A stretch of 64,000 bases of DNA from Chloranthus sessilifolius (lineage: Eukaryota > Streptophyta > Magnoliopsida > Chloranthales > Chloranthaceae). The stretch covers positions 61,764,101 through 61,828,100 of the forward strand of contig CM037589.1 in assembly GCA_021018995.1 (NCBI GenBank), in the 5' to 3' direction. Under the pieces are notes generated by a model. The model did no database searches. It saw only the letters and a program-made list of their open reading frames with translations, and was not told the origin of the DNA. The translations under genes were made by a program, and so were the position numbers. The stretch's first letter is position 1. Each line of letters starts with the position of its first letter. Positions 44,871-55,914 of this stretch are shown one piece after another.

Positions 44871-45949
44871 CCCTTTTACTCTGTTTGACTTTTACATTTC
44901 TTGGGAAAACACGAACACACATATAGAGTGTTATAAATATATATATTTAGTGAGAGCGAGAGAGAGAGAGCTCACACAAGATCAGATAATTTCTTTCATG
45001 ATGAATAAATTAATTGACGTGAGCTACCCACAATAGCAACTTAGAGAAAGCACTAATTTGACCAAAAAAAATAGTAAAACCCATAGGAAGGCTAAAATTA
45101 CTCTTCCAAGGAAGTTGAACTAAGGAATATCTAACTAAAATTCATCTAATAGTGAACCCACAAGAACACCTGACGCTAACCGCATCTAGCATGGGACTTC
45201 AAAAGCTTCAAATAAAATAATTCATTCAACTCTCTTATTAAATTCAGCACTTTAGCTTTGAAATATGTTTTACAATGCATAAAATTAGAAATCCTAGTCA
45301 AATTCTAATTCCTAATTTAAAGAAGAAATACCCTAATTTCATAACTTTGTAAAAATAATAAAATAAAGTCCTAAATAATAAGAAATCTAAACTATTTTCT
45401 AATAAAAGAAATAAATCTTATCGGCCAAACTACAATAATAAAAGAAACTAATCCTAATTCAACTAAAATCTTGAAACTCAACCTCTGAAAATTGCTGATA
45501 ACGTCTTCAATACTCATCAAAGTTGTGTGTTTTAGCTTGTTGGCAAGGTACTTCGATAAGTTTTCAAGTACGACCAGTTTTAAATTATTTCAGTATTGTT
45601 TAGTATTGGAAAATCGGTGACACTCTGTGACTGTACACAACAAATTTGTGTAGAAACAAATTCATCACAAATAAATCACATCAAATTTCCCCTCATTACG
45701 AGAAGGTTTTATTAATTTGTGGACTTTGGCACTTCCAGGTATCGCCTTCGATGCCTCATCAATTTCATCAAAAGAATTGACTACCTCTAATAAAAAGCTA
45801 CGAAAGAAAAAATAAATAAATCTATACATCTCAGAAAATAATCAAAACTCCTAGACTCTAGGCATCATCAACGTCGGAACCTCCGGAAGTGTATACTTAG
45901 CATGCTCTGTCCGTCTGAAATCTGTCTGATGTAGAATAAAGGCTGATGG
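44870..45949. other. intergenic, retroelement remnant on minus
   Basis: No gene. 45500-45920, read on minus, resembles 55262-55515 read on plus. Shared blocks include 'gcgatacc.ggaagtg', 'aataaaacc.tct', 'ggggaaatttg' and ACAAATTTGTTGT. It is likely a non-coding piece of a retroelement family. Confidence 0.5.
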
Positions 45950-46978
45950 ATGTATGCGCCTTTGCGCAAGAAGTCATATCTGTCTGTTGGATATCCTCAG
46001 AAAATTATGGATATACTCTCGGAAGACATAAAAGTTCATGGACGAGCCTTAATATCTTCCTTTCCGGATATCTTCTCTATTTCGGTGAATCCTCAAGGCA
46101 TGATCGACGAGTTCGTCTCCGAGACCGAGGGGGGGAGGCTGTGGACTGTTACTACTAGAAGGATGCTGAGGGATGAGGAGGTGATTTCATTCTCTAACCT
46201 GATCGAGCTGATTTATAGTTCCCAGCGTAACCTGGGTGGGTGTGACCAGCATAGGTGGAGCCCAAGTAGAGAGGGTTTGTTCTCCGTTAAGTCCTACTAT
46301 AAGATGCTATCCTCTCGGCCTTTGATCAGGTTTGATGGGGCTGGGTTGTGGAAGGAGGCTATTCCGGCCAAAATCAAGTTCTTTATGTGGACCATGTTCA
46401 AAGAAAGGATTCTAACTTTGGATCAGCTCATCCGTCGAGGAAAAGATATCCAGAATTGCTACGTTATGTGTAATAAGGAGGCGGAGTCCGCTGCTCATCT
46501 TCTGCTACATTGTCCGATGACTCATGAGATATGAGGTGTTGTCGTTAGGTCCTTCGGCATGTCATGGGTGAAGCCGGCGACACCCCTTTGTCAATTTTTG
46601 ATGTGGGAATCCGTTCGTGTCGAGGGCCCTATGTCTGATTACTTGAGGGTTGCCCATTTCGCTGTGTTCTGGACCGTGTGGGGAGAAAGAAATCGCAAGA
46701 TTTTTGAGAATAAAACTCACTCGGTGGGGATGATCATGAAGAAGGTCTGTGACCTGATGTGGTTCTGGGCTGCAAAAGGGGATGTGGGGTCAGGGGGGTT
46801 GTTTTTGTGTGGGATCCGGGTTAAGTTTGGAGGGTGTGAGAGTGGAGAGTAGTGGTAGTGTTTTGTAGTTTCTGTTTTTTTTCTGTGTTTTGGTCGTGTC
46901 CTTTTGTATTGGTCTTTCGTCAGCGTCTTGCTGCTTATCAATATAAACTACTTATTACTGATCAAAAAAAATATATAT
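45950..46978 (+). pseudogene. 5'-truncated L1-type LINE, ORF2 C-terminus
   Basis: The open frame to 46534 carries the reverse-transcriptase zinc-binding domain: HRWSPSREGLFSVKSYYKML, GLWKEAIPAKIKFFMWTMFK, then CYVMCNKEAESAAHLLLHCP with the C-x2-C...H-x4-C ligands. A TGA replaces the expected Trp after HEI at 46532-46534. The frame then continues (46559-46852) with AHFAVFWTVWGERNRKIFEN. The 3' end is T-rich and closes with AATATAAACTACTTATTACT, then GATC and an A-run (to about 46970). The reverse transcriptase and endonuclease are absent, so the copy is dead on arrival. Confidence 0.85.
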
Positions 46979-47934
46979 CTCGTCCTGTTGCCAAGTTTCG
47001 AACAGAAGATTGAATACGAAGTCCATAGCTGATTATTGAAATCACGTCATTTTTATCATTAGGAAGTCTTAACCTTAGTTAAAACCACTGAATTCCTTTG
47101 AATTCGGATCCTCTTCTTATTTAGACAAACCGGATCTTTTGGTGATCAGGGTTTGACTTTAATAGTCTGAATCTGGATTCGATGGTCACCTTTGACTTCG
47201 GATTCCAGAATAATTGGTCAATATTTATGCATTGTTTTACTTGGCCTATTGGGGTTCCAGCACATGGTTGGATCGAGATTTCGAACTTCACCTAAACCTT
47301 TAATTTGAGGAATCGATGGCCCGAACCGCGAGGGAAACCTCAACATCAGGGAGATTGACCGCAATCTCATTGAGCGATTACTTTTAAGGTTGATCACAAT
47401 CGCGTGAAGCGATGATTAACCAGGACAACGATCTTTTAATCATGACCACACAAAGCGAGGATCTTTTAGCATTGATTGTGATCATGCAAACCAATGATGA
47501 TCATGATCGCACGAAGCGGTGGTCTTTCAGTGTTGATCGCGATTGTGGGATGTAATGATCATTTGATCGTGATCACACGGAGTGATGATTTTAATATCAT
47601 GGGTGTCGACACGTGGATCTGTCTCTCTATTTCCTAGTTGCAACCCTTAATATGCAAGGGTACCAGCCTTAGTTTCGTGATTACAACCCAAATATATAAG
47701 GGTTAAGGTATGAATATACCCACATAACCTAGCAACCCGAATATATAGGAGATTAGGTGGCGTGGGCGTCATGACCCATATATCCTAATTGCAAACCCAA
47801 GTATATAAGACTGAGACATGGGCCACGGGACCCACATAATCTAAGTGTCACTCAATCATAGAAGGGTCTTAGGCATGGACCTTAAGGTCCCACATAACCT
47901 AAGTGTGGCCTGAACTTCAAGACTTAGAAAGGGT
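46979..47934. repeat. two degenerate tandem-repeat fields
   Basis: 47390-47590 has about 65-bp units around 'gatcgcgatt' and 'cgaagcgatgat' type segments. 47640-47900 has about 75-bp units around CAACCCAAATATATAAG and 'cccacataacctaag'. They are non-coding and resemble the 'aggataagagctacg' field at 53930-54140, so probably a retroelement leader remnant. Confidence 0.55.
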
Positions 47935-47943
47935 GTTGAGACC

Positions 47944-48154
47944 ATGGTATCAAAAATCGACCGATACCGATACGTATAGGTTTCTTGGCAAACCGATATG
48001 TATCGGCGCCGATACGTATCGGTTCCTAACTCAGTATCCATATCGGCTGATACGGGACCGTATCGGCCAATACGTATCCGGTATCGGTATCGGCTGAGTT
48101 GTATCGATCCTCCAAGGACCGATACCCAAGTCCGATACTAATTTTGTTACCTTG
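47944..48154. mobile_element. small palindrome-rich MITE, CCGATACGTATCGG type
   Basis: The left end ATGGTATCAAAAATCG and the right end TTTTGTTACCTTG are roughly inverted. GTTGAGACC (47935-47943) and GTCGAGACC (48155-48163) flank it as a 9-bp duplication with one mismatch. The interior is packed with GATACGTATCGG palindromes. It is related in layout to the element at 55573-55659. Confidence 0.65.
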
Positions 48155-48163
48155 GTCGAGACC

Positions 48164-48942
48164 CACATAATCTAAGTGCCACGTGAGAAATTAAAAGAAG
48201 AAAATAAAGAAAAGAGTAAAGAGAGAGATACCTTGAGAAAGGTATCTCACAGAATCTTCGCGCAGCAGAATTTTAGCAGACTTCGAGGTAAAAATTTTGG
48301 ATCCCTAAAAGTGACAAGGGACTTGCTATTTATAGTGTTACTGCGGTGGTTACTGGAAGTTACCATCCATAGGTTCACACGTCTCGAGAGAAGATATACG
48401 GTGAGGAAGGGGTTGCATAAGCATGTGTCACACGAATCAGTGAGATGAGGAAGTTTACTATGCGTAGATGGTGAAATAACCACCTACACGGCTCTCAAAC
48501 CAATGAGATTTGGGAGATGTGGACAAGACCTATGCAACATGATCAAATTGTGTTTATTCGGCAATTAGTGTTGTTCGTAACAAACTTCAAGAATAAAATT
48601 TGTAGGACAGACTGAAAATAAGCAAACTTCTTTTTTCTTTTTTTTAGATGGACTCACGCAAGTGATCGTGCGTGGGTCATATTTGGCTAAAGAAAGTGGG
48701 AGGGAGAGAAAAAAGGAGAAAGAGATTAGAGAGAGTGGATGCTACCCATGAAGGGTAAGAGAGAGTGGATGGGACCCACGTAGGGACTACCCTGTGTGGG
48801 TCATAGAGAGAGAGAGTGGAGGGAACCTACGTAGGGGCTACCCTGCGTGGGCCATAGAGAGAGAAAGAGAAGGAGAAAGAAGAAAGAAGAAAGAGAGAGA
48901 GAGAGAGAGAGAGAGACAAGGACCCACGTAGGGAGACTTCGT
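48164..48942. other. non-coding, GA-rich right half
   Basis: 48650-48940 has repeats of GGACCCACGTAGGG and 'gggtcatagagagaga' alternating with GA runs. Similar GA and 'acccacgcag' sequence lies on the other side of the LTR element at 56988-57170. No gene. Confidence 0.6.
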
Positions 48943-49607
48943 GATACATAATAGCGATACCTTAAGTTTCATAGTTTTCTGCATGAATGATCGTGTTGGT
49001 TGGGTAGGGTCCAATCCGTTGCGCTAGATCTGTTAGTCTCGCAGAAGGAAGGTCCTAGAGATAGAACTCTAGCCACTTCCAAATTAGGGCGCCGCACTTG
49101 GATCAAAATGGGATCGTTGGTTTTCTTAGGGTGTTTTGATGCAGAATGGTTTAATGACTCAGGGGAGATCTAGAGTTATTGAATCGGGTCGATTCAACGA
49201 TTCAGATGAAAGCTATGGTTTATGATTGTCGAGGTGTTTGAAAGAGTAGTGGCTGAAGTTGGGGTTTATGGGAACAAAAATAAAGCAAAGAAAGATAAAT
49301 CAAAAGAGATAAGATAATAGATTCTGGACTTCGCATCCTTGGCTTCACACCAAACCGTTCTCGGGAAGAAGATTCATTCTTCGTAATTGCTCATCTCAAG
49401 CAGAAAGCATAAGTTCTTTTCATTAATCAAAAACTAACTACATTGTTTATTTAGAGACCTTCTATAGGAGGCCTTACAAAAGAAAACCCTAAAGCAAAAA
49501 AACCTCAAAGAAAAGACAAGTTTGCCCTAAAAAATCCATTTCCGAATTTTGGCGGAGTCCACTTACGCGAAAATTCGATCAATCGATTCTAAGGTCGATC
49601 AATCGAG

Positions 49608-49648
<41 letters not shown>

Positions 49649-49874
49649 CATTTAAGTCTCGGCTCCATTCGATCGATCGAAAATTACCCTCTATCGATCG
49701 CCTGAGAAACAGAACGTCGCCAAAATCTAAATCCCGCTGGCCACAATCGATCGATCGAAGCCTGTGATCGATCGATCGACTGTGCATTCCTTTGTATTCT
49801 TCTTTATGTCTAGTTGAAGCTAAAATTCTGTTGCGGCCCAAATCGAAAGCTCTCGATCTTGGCGTCCCCAGTCA
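48943..49874 (-). repeat. 3' LTR (minus orientation), outer end truncated
   Basis: 932 bp, colinear with 55998-56987. In element orientation it starts TGACTGGGGACGCC at 49874. It stops at TATGTATC near 48943, about 85 bp short of the GCGTCA end seen in the other LTR and in the solo LTR. It contains CGATCGATCGA clusters and a (TA)n tract at 49613-49646. Confidence 0.85.
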
Positions 49875-50448
49875 TTCTCCCAAACCAAAAATGTTTCGTC
49901 ACCAATGAAACACGCATGTAGTACTTGATCAAGTGTATTGGGATCCAAACGGTAGAACTCCTTGCAACTAGCCCAAATAATCTCGGCACCTGATGATGTA
50001 TGATCATCATCTCGGTCGATTGTAGCAGGACGCACATGGTAAAACTCTCCTTGACGAACCCAATAACCTGGCTCGCCAACCCACTCTACCAAATATTTTA
50101 AAGCTTCCCATCAACTCTCCCGAACCCGAAAGTCTTCATCACCGATGAACTGTGATCGCGATATCGGTCGGAAATATATAGACGCAAGCGACGAACTCTC
50201 TCATGATTGGCCCATTCACTCTCAGTAGTTGACTTACCAACCCTTTTCATTTCATAAACCGGAAACTCTCTGCCGCAAGTGAATGCCACAAGATCATCTA
50301 AAACTTCCTCAATTACCTCTTTTCTCTGCCTACTTGGGGAGGGAAGGGGTATCGGCTGCAAAGTTGGGTTGGGGTTGTGAATAGGGGGCGTTTGGAAAGG
50401 ATTGCAGGGAGGTGGGGTTGAGCCCATAGAAGGAGGTAGGCCCTCCAC
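49820..50448 (-). pseudogene. unknown frames after gag in the LTR element
   Basis: Two minus-strand frames, 50448-50098 (starting MEGLPPSMGSTPPPCNPFQT, proline-rich at first) and 50092-49820 (MVEWVGEPGYWVRQGEFYHV, with several Trp). They have a coding-like composition. I do not recognise either. The second runs into the LTR edge. Confidence 0.35.
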
Positions 50449-50595
50449 ATTGAACGTTGAGTTAATCCATGTATTTGGAGCTCAAAAACGTATGCATTAG
50501 GACTACTCCTTGCCACAATTCGTCGCGGGCTTGCAGCTTCTTTGCGACTCCCACTGGGAATCGTTTAGATCCAATCTGATCCATTGCACGATCAT

Positions 50596-51087
50596 TTAAT
50601 TGGAATTCCATAAAAGTCTTATAGGTAAATGCATCGATAATTTGAGAGTTTCATTGCATAAATTAATTTTAAGCGTAATTTCAGCATGCAATGCGGAATG
50701 AGACTCAAAATTTGACTCACAACAAGGCTCGGAATGTGAAGCGGTATGCAACTCGAGACTATGATGTGGATGTGTATCCATGGACTCGATACTCTCACGT
50801 GCATGCAACACTAACGACTCACATGTAGTGGGCTCTATCGACACTAGTGACTCATGTGTAATTGAATCAAGTGATACTAATGGCTCATGTGAACTCGACT
50901 CAACGAATTCTAAGGACTCATGGGTGAGTGACTTGATTGGCTCATGGGTACTCGGTTCGGCCATCTTCAAAGACTCAATTGCACTCGACTCTACCAACAA
51001 CAAAGACTCATGCACAACTGACTCTCCGGACAATACCAAATCGCGTGGACGTGTCGGATGAATCGTGCGTGGGTGACTCAACATCAC
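50596..51087 (-). pseudogene. Ser/Glu/His-rich repeat frame downstream of gag
   Basis: Minus-strand open frame of 163 codons, with repeats like THESLVSIEPTT, SSHEPLVSLDS and STHEPIKSLTHESLE. It lies in another frame from the zinc-knuckle part, separated by a shift near 51040. Probably a gag C-terminal region; function unknown. Confidence 0.4.
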
Positions 51088-51259
51088 TACCCATAAGGGA
51101 AATAGAAGTCTCTTTAATACAAACTAGACTTTCATCAGCTTCTTCCATCTCTTCTTCACTCATCATGGTACGAGGGTCATACACAATTTCTTCCACTTTC
51201 ATATTTTTCAGCTCCTTAGAACTCTCTTTTAGTCAATAAATTCGGAGTGGAAATTTTTG

Positions 51260-51320
51260 TGGGGCATTGGTAAGGAAAGTGTCCAAATCCATGACACTTG
51301 GAACATTTGTTGCGACCACT
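51260..51320 (-). pseudogene. gag zinc knuckle
   Basis: Minus-strand translation GRNKCSKCHGFGHFPYQCP has CX2CX4HX4C spacing, the retroelement nucleocapsid knuckle. It is in frame with the gag region above apart from the TGA at about 51446-51444. A frame break follows near 51220. Confidence 0.8.
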
Positions 51321-51443
51321 AGTTTTGGGGCTCTCAATAATCGTTCCTTTCCCATTATCGATTTGAGAATTCGGAGGAGTAATCACGGGTTTCAATGGTT
51401 GAACTCCGAAATTATGTCTCTCGTGGACAATTTGTTCCCGTGA

Positions 51444-51980
51444 TCAATTTGGGGATTCGTAGGAGCTCTCCTTAGTGTAGGCGCTCCTTAACTCAAGTTG
51501 GATGTGCTTATAATACTTATCCACCTTAGTTTCCAAACATCGTAGAAGGTAGCGGTGTGTGAGAGGAACATAATTCTCAATATGTTGCTCTCTCATGTCC
51601 TCCCATCGTGTGATGGGCTTACAATTAGCTAACTCAAGTCGAAACTCAACATTAGTCCAATAGGTTTTGGCATAGCTTACCAACTTTGTTTTCACTAGCC
51701 TAATTTTGTACTCATTCGGTATGTCATACCAATCAAAACACTCCTCTACACTAGACAACCACTCCACGAAATTTTTAGGGCTCATCCATCCCCCAAAATT
51801 TGGAACCTCATCCCGAATAGATTTTAGAAACTTCTCGGCAAGGTCGTACTCAGGTCCACGATGATGAGGGTATCCCCTAACTTTAGTCTCATCACGATTT
51901 TTGGGACTTTGCCAAGAATTTGGAGTGTAGTGGTTTGTTGACTCAAAAATTTTGGAATTGGAAACTCTTTCTTCTTCCAC
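51444..51980 (-). pseudogene. gag (retrotrans_gag domain), Ty3/gypsy type
   Basis: 178 codons on minus. The core reads MSPKNFVEWLSSVEECFDWY, DIPNEYKIRLVKTKLVSYAK, TYWTNVEFRLELAN, ITRWEDMREQHIENYVPLTH. This is the gag domain pattern of Ty3/gypsy elements: hydrophobic helix, DIP...K..L....YA..WW-like, W..M...F. The frame opens at a GTG directly after a stop, so the usual ATG is missing. A TGA at its end (51446-51444) separates it from the zinc knuckle. Gag forms the particle that packages element RNA. This copy is broken. Confidence 0.85.
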
Positions 51981-52102
51981 TTAGCCTTAAAAAATCAGAT
52001 AGAATAAATTAATAGAAGGAATTAGGAAAAGAGACTATTTATAGTTTCTTTTTTAACAAATCCTACTCTAAATAGGATTTAAAGTCCTAAGCTATGTAAG
52101 AC

Positions 52103-53626
52103 ACCTAGCTGACTAGAAAAAAATATTTATCCACCTAGGTGGATAGAAAAATACTTATCCACTTAGGTGGATAGAAAATATACCTAGCCACCTAGTTGGC
52201 TAGAAAAAAATACTTATCCACCTAGGTGGATAGAAAAATACTTATCCACCTAGGTGGCTAGAAAATATACGTAGTCACCTAAGTCATAGAAAAATACTTA
52301 TCCACCTAGGCGGCTAGAAAAATATACTTTATCCACCTAGGTGGATAGAAAAATATTTATCCACCTAGGTGACTAGAAAAATATATTTAGCCACCTAGCT
52401 GGCTAGGAAAATACTCATCCACCTAGGTGAATAGAAAAATACTTATCCACCTAGGTGGCTAGAAAATATACCTAGCCACCTAGCTGGCTAGAAAAATACT
52501 TATCTACCTAGGTGGATAGAAAAATACTTATCCACCTAGGTGAATAGAAAATATACCAAACCACCTAGCTGGCTAGAAAAATACTTATCCACCTAGGTGG
52601 ATAAAAAATATACGTAGTCACGTAGGTGGCTAGAAAAATATTTATCCACATAGGTGGATAGAAAATATACCTAGCCACCTAGCTGGCTATAAAAATACTT
52701 ATCCACCTAGGTGGATATAAAATTACTTATTCACCTAGGTGGCTAGAAAATATACCTAGCCACCTAGCTGGCTAGAAAAAATACTTATCCACCTAGGTGG
52801 ATAAAAAATATACGTAGTCACGTAGGTGGCTAGGAAAATACTTATCCACCTAGGTGGATAAAAAATATACCTAGCCACCTAGCTGGCTAGAAAAATACTT
52901 ATCCACCTAGGTGGATATAAAAATACTTATCCACATAGGTGGCTAGAAAAATATGCTTAGCCACCTAGCTGGATAGAAAAATACTTATCCACCTAGGTGG
53001 ATAGAAAATATACCTAGCGACCTAGCTGGCTAGAAAAATACTTATCCACCTAGGTGGCTAGAAAAATATTTATCCACCTAGGTGGATAGAAAATATACCT
53101 AGCCACCTAGCTGGCTAGAAAAATACTTATCCACCTAGGTGGATAGAAAAATAATTATCCACCTAGGTGGATAGAAAATATGCCTAGCCACCTAACTGGC
53201 TCGAAAAATACTTATCCACCTAGGTGGATAGAAAATATACGTAATCACATAAGTAGCTAGAAAAATACTTATCTACCTAGGTAGATAAAAAATATACCTA
53301 GCCACCTAGCTGGCTAGAAAAATACTTATCCACCTAGGTGGCTAGAAAAATATGCTTAGCCACCTAGCTGGCTAGAAAAATACTCATCCACCTAGGTGGA
53401 TAGAAAAATACTTATCCACCTAGGTGGATAGAAAATATACCTAGCCACCTAGCTGGCTAGAAAAAATACTTATCCACCTAGGTGGCTAGAAAAATATTTA
53501 TCCACCTAGGTGGATATAATATATACCTAGCCACCTAGGTGGATAGAAAAATACTTATCCACCTAGGTGGATAGAAAAAACACTTATCCACCTAGGTGGC
53601 TAGAAACATACTTAGCCACCTAGGCG
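52103..53626. repeat. 1.5-kb tandem array of 18-bp palindromes
   Basis: Roughly fifty units of about 28 bp. Each has an 18-bp palindrome (TATCCACCTAGGTGGATA, or the near-palindrome TAGCCACCTAGCTGGCTA) plus a 10-12 bp spacer, GAAAAATACT or GAAAATATACC. The two palindrome classes alternate irregularly. Non-coding; it lies between the primer site and gag of the LTR element. Confidence 0.95.
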
Positions 53627-54387
53627 GTTATGAGAAAAAAATGGCATACGTGAGAAGAATCTTTCTCAATCCGCGTGAAGACGAAAACTTACGCAGCTCT
53701 CTCGACCGTTCATTTCATGAAAACCTTACGGGAACCGTAGGATCGTAACTTTTATAACCGCTACCATAAATCTATAAATAGCAGACTCGTCCTCATTGCA
53801 AGGGATCCCGAAAATTCTGACACGAGACCTCTGCCGAAAATATCTCCAACTCTTCTAACAAAAGACTTTAGGGTATCTCCGAGATTCTAGCTATTATTTT
53901 CTTCTTTTTATTTATTTTTTATTTTTTTTAAAGTGAACGGGAGGAATAAGTTAGGATTAAGACTTTTAGGATAAGGGTTACAACCCTTACCTAAAAGAGA
54001 TACGCTTAGGATAAGAGCTACGACTCCTCATAAGTAGGATTCATGGTTGCAATTTGTACGCTTAGGATAAGAGCTACGGCTCCTAAGTAGGATTTATGGT
54101 TGCAATTTGGGATTACGCGTTACGACTCGTACCCAATCTCTTGCGTACTTAGAAATAGTTAAGCCACGTGGGTATGACTCTGGGCATAACTCCCAGTACA
54201 CTCCGATTGCAAACCACGAATTCGATACTCATACGGGTTGCAATCACAAACACGAAGAATAATTTCGGACTATAATACCTAAAATATTCATCTATGATCA
54301 TTAGAGTTTCCCTCGCAGTTCGGATCATCACTCCCTCAAATGAGGGTTTGAACCTTAACCTCGAGATTGGAAATTCTTTCACGGTGT
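53627..54387. other. leader segment of the LTR element
   Basis: Non-coding. It contains a TATA-like CTATAAATAG near 53772 on plus and a doubled 'cgcttaggataagagctacg' field (54000-54080). It may be a nested element's LTR in plus orientation; no ends were resolved. Confidence 0.45.
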
Positions 54388-54950
54388 ACTTGTTGACTTT
54401 TGGTCAAACGATCATAATGTGAGATCGTAATGAGATTAACGGTGAATTTATCACATATTGATCATATTTTATTAATGTGGTCAAATCCAACGATAGAATG
54501 TTGACTTTTGGTCAAACAATCATAATGTGAGATCGTAACAAAATCTAACGGTGAATTTGTTACGTATTGACCAGATCTTATGAATCTGGTCAAATCTACG
54601 GTGAAATTATTGACTTTTGGTCAAGCGATCATAGTGTGAGATCATAACGAGATCTAATGGTGGATTTATTACGTATTGACCATATCTTATAAATCTGATC
54701 AAATCTAACGGTGGAATCATTGACTTTTGGTCAAACGATCATAATGTGAGATCGTAACGAGATCTAACGGTAGATTTATTACGTATTGACCAGATCTTAT
54801 GAATCTGGTCAACTATAACGATAGAATCGTTGACTTCTGGTCAAATGGTCATAATACAAAATCGTAATAAGATCCAACGGTAGATTTATTACGTATTGAC
54901 CAGATCTTATGGATTTGGTCAAATCCAATGGTGAAATCATTATAAAATTA
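54388..54950. repeat. 110-bp tandem repeat, five copies
   Basis: Starts near 54389, 54500, 54608, 54719 and 54829. Each unit holds TTGACTTTTGGTCAA, GTGAGATCGTAACGAGATC-like sequence, and TTGACCAGATCTTATGAATC followed by TGGTCAA. Confidence 0.95.
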
Positions 54951-55572
54951 TCCATGATCATCAAATTTTAAGAAATTTGACGATATCTAACTCATAATTA
55001 GACACTATCACTAAAAGTATAACTCTTTTGATAATCAGTTGCCCGAAGAATGGATTTGATATTCGAACTCATCTTTGAGACCAGAGAACAAGAATTCGTT
55101 TTAAGACTCGTCCACGAGTTTCTTACTCCAGTGATGACTCATGCTTTTCGATCAAATGGAACCGACTTTTGGAGGAGGGGTTCTCCCATCCGTCGTCCCC
55201 TATTTCATATTTCGCAAATCTCCGATGAAGATAGTCTGCTATGCATTTATCTCATGACGGATTGAAGATGTCGATGAAGACTTAGAATTAGAATTTTGGT
55301 TTTGTTTATTTCAGAGATGTAATTACGTTATTATTTTTATTTAGTAGCTTTGAATCAGAGGTATTCAATTTGATGTAATTAACGGGAAATCTACTGCGAT
55401 ACCCGGAAGTGTAAGGTCCACCATTTTAATAAAACCCTCTCCTAACAAGGGGAAATTTGTCATGATTGATTTGTGTTAGTTTTATATCCTACGCAAATTT
55501 GTTGTTTACATGGTTTCCTCGTTCGGCTAGTACCCTTTCATGACGGGTAGGTAATTCATAGTGGCATGTAAG
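54951..55572. other. leader segment with retroelement homology
   Basis: A 71-codon plus frame at 55050-55265 has no recognised domain. 55262-55515 matches 45500-45920 in inverted orientation. Possibly a nested element. Confidence 0.4.
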
Positions 55573-55659
55573 CAAGGATCAAAATTTCGGCCAAAATGAC
55601 CGAAATTTCGGTTCAAATTTTCGGTTTCAGTCATGCCCGAAACTGAAATTTTGATCTTT
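55573..55659. mobile_element. 87-bp palindromic MITE with 9-bp target duplication
   Basis: GCATGTAAG occurs exactly at 55564-55572 and 55660-55668. The 87 bp between begin CAAGGATCAAAATTTCGG and end TGAAATTTTGATCTTT, inverted. Inside is a cluster of CCGAAATTTCGG palindromes. Non-coding; nested in the LTR element. Confidence 0.85.
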
Positions 55660-55890
55660 GCATGTAAGTGACTCATACATGATACTCGACACAACTTAGA
55701 CACAATACTATAATTGAGGAATTTTAACAAACACAAGATGAGCATGTAAATGAAGACAAATGACATCGAAATGGCATACACATGTGACTCAAAATGAGTA
55801 AGGACTTTTGTCAAACACTAGACGTGCACAAATAAAAATTGAAATAAAATGCAATAAAATTAAGATGTCATACTAAAATGCCCTAACCTA

Positions 55891-55910
55891 GAACCTGAGC
55901 TTTGATACCA
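55891..55910 (-). other. primer binding site of the LTR element
   Basis: On minus, TGGTATCAAAGC lies 4 bases inside the 5' LTR end. It resembles TGGTATCAGAGC, the common plant primer site complementary to the 3' end of initiator methionine tRNA. Confidence 0.8.
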
Positions 55911-55914
55911 AAAC

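Noticed and set aside
50780-51239. Plus-strand Ser/Asp-rich frames
   Set aside because: Antisense of the gag-downstream repeat frame in the minus-oriented retroelement.
52103-53626. CRISPR-like array
   Set aside because: Regular repeats, but spacers are near-identical and the setting is a plant retroelement leader.
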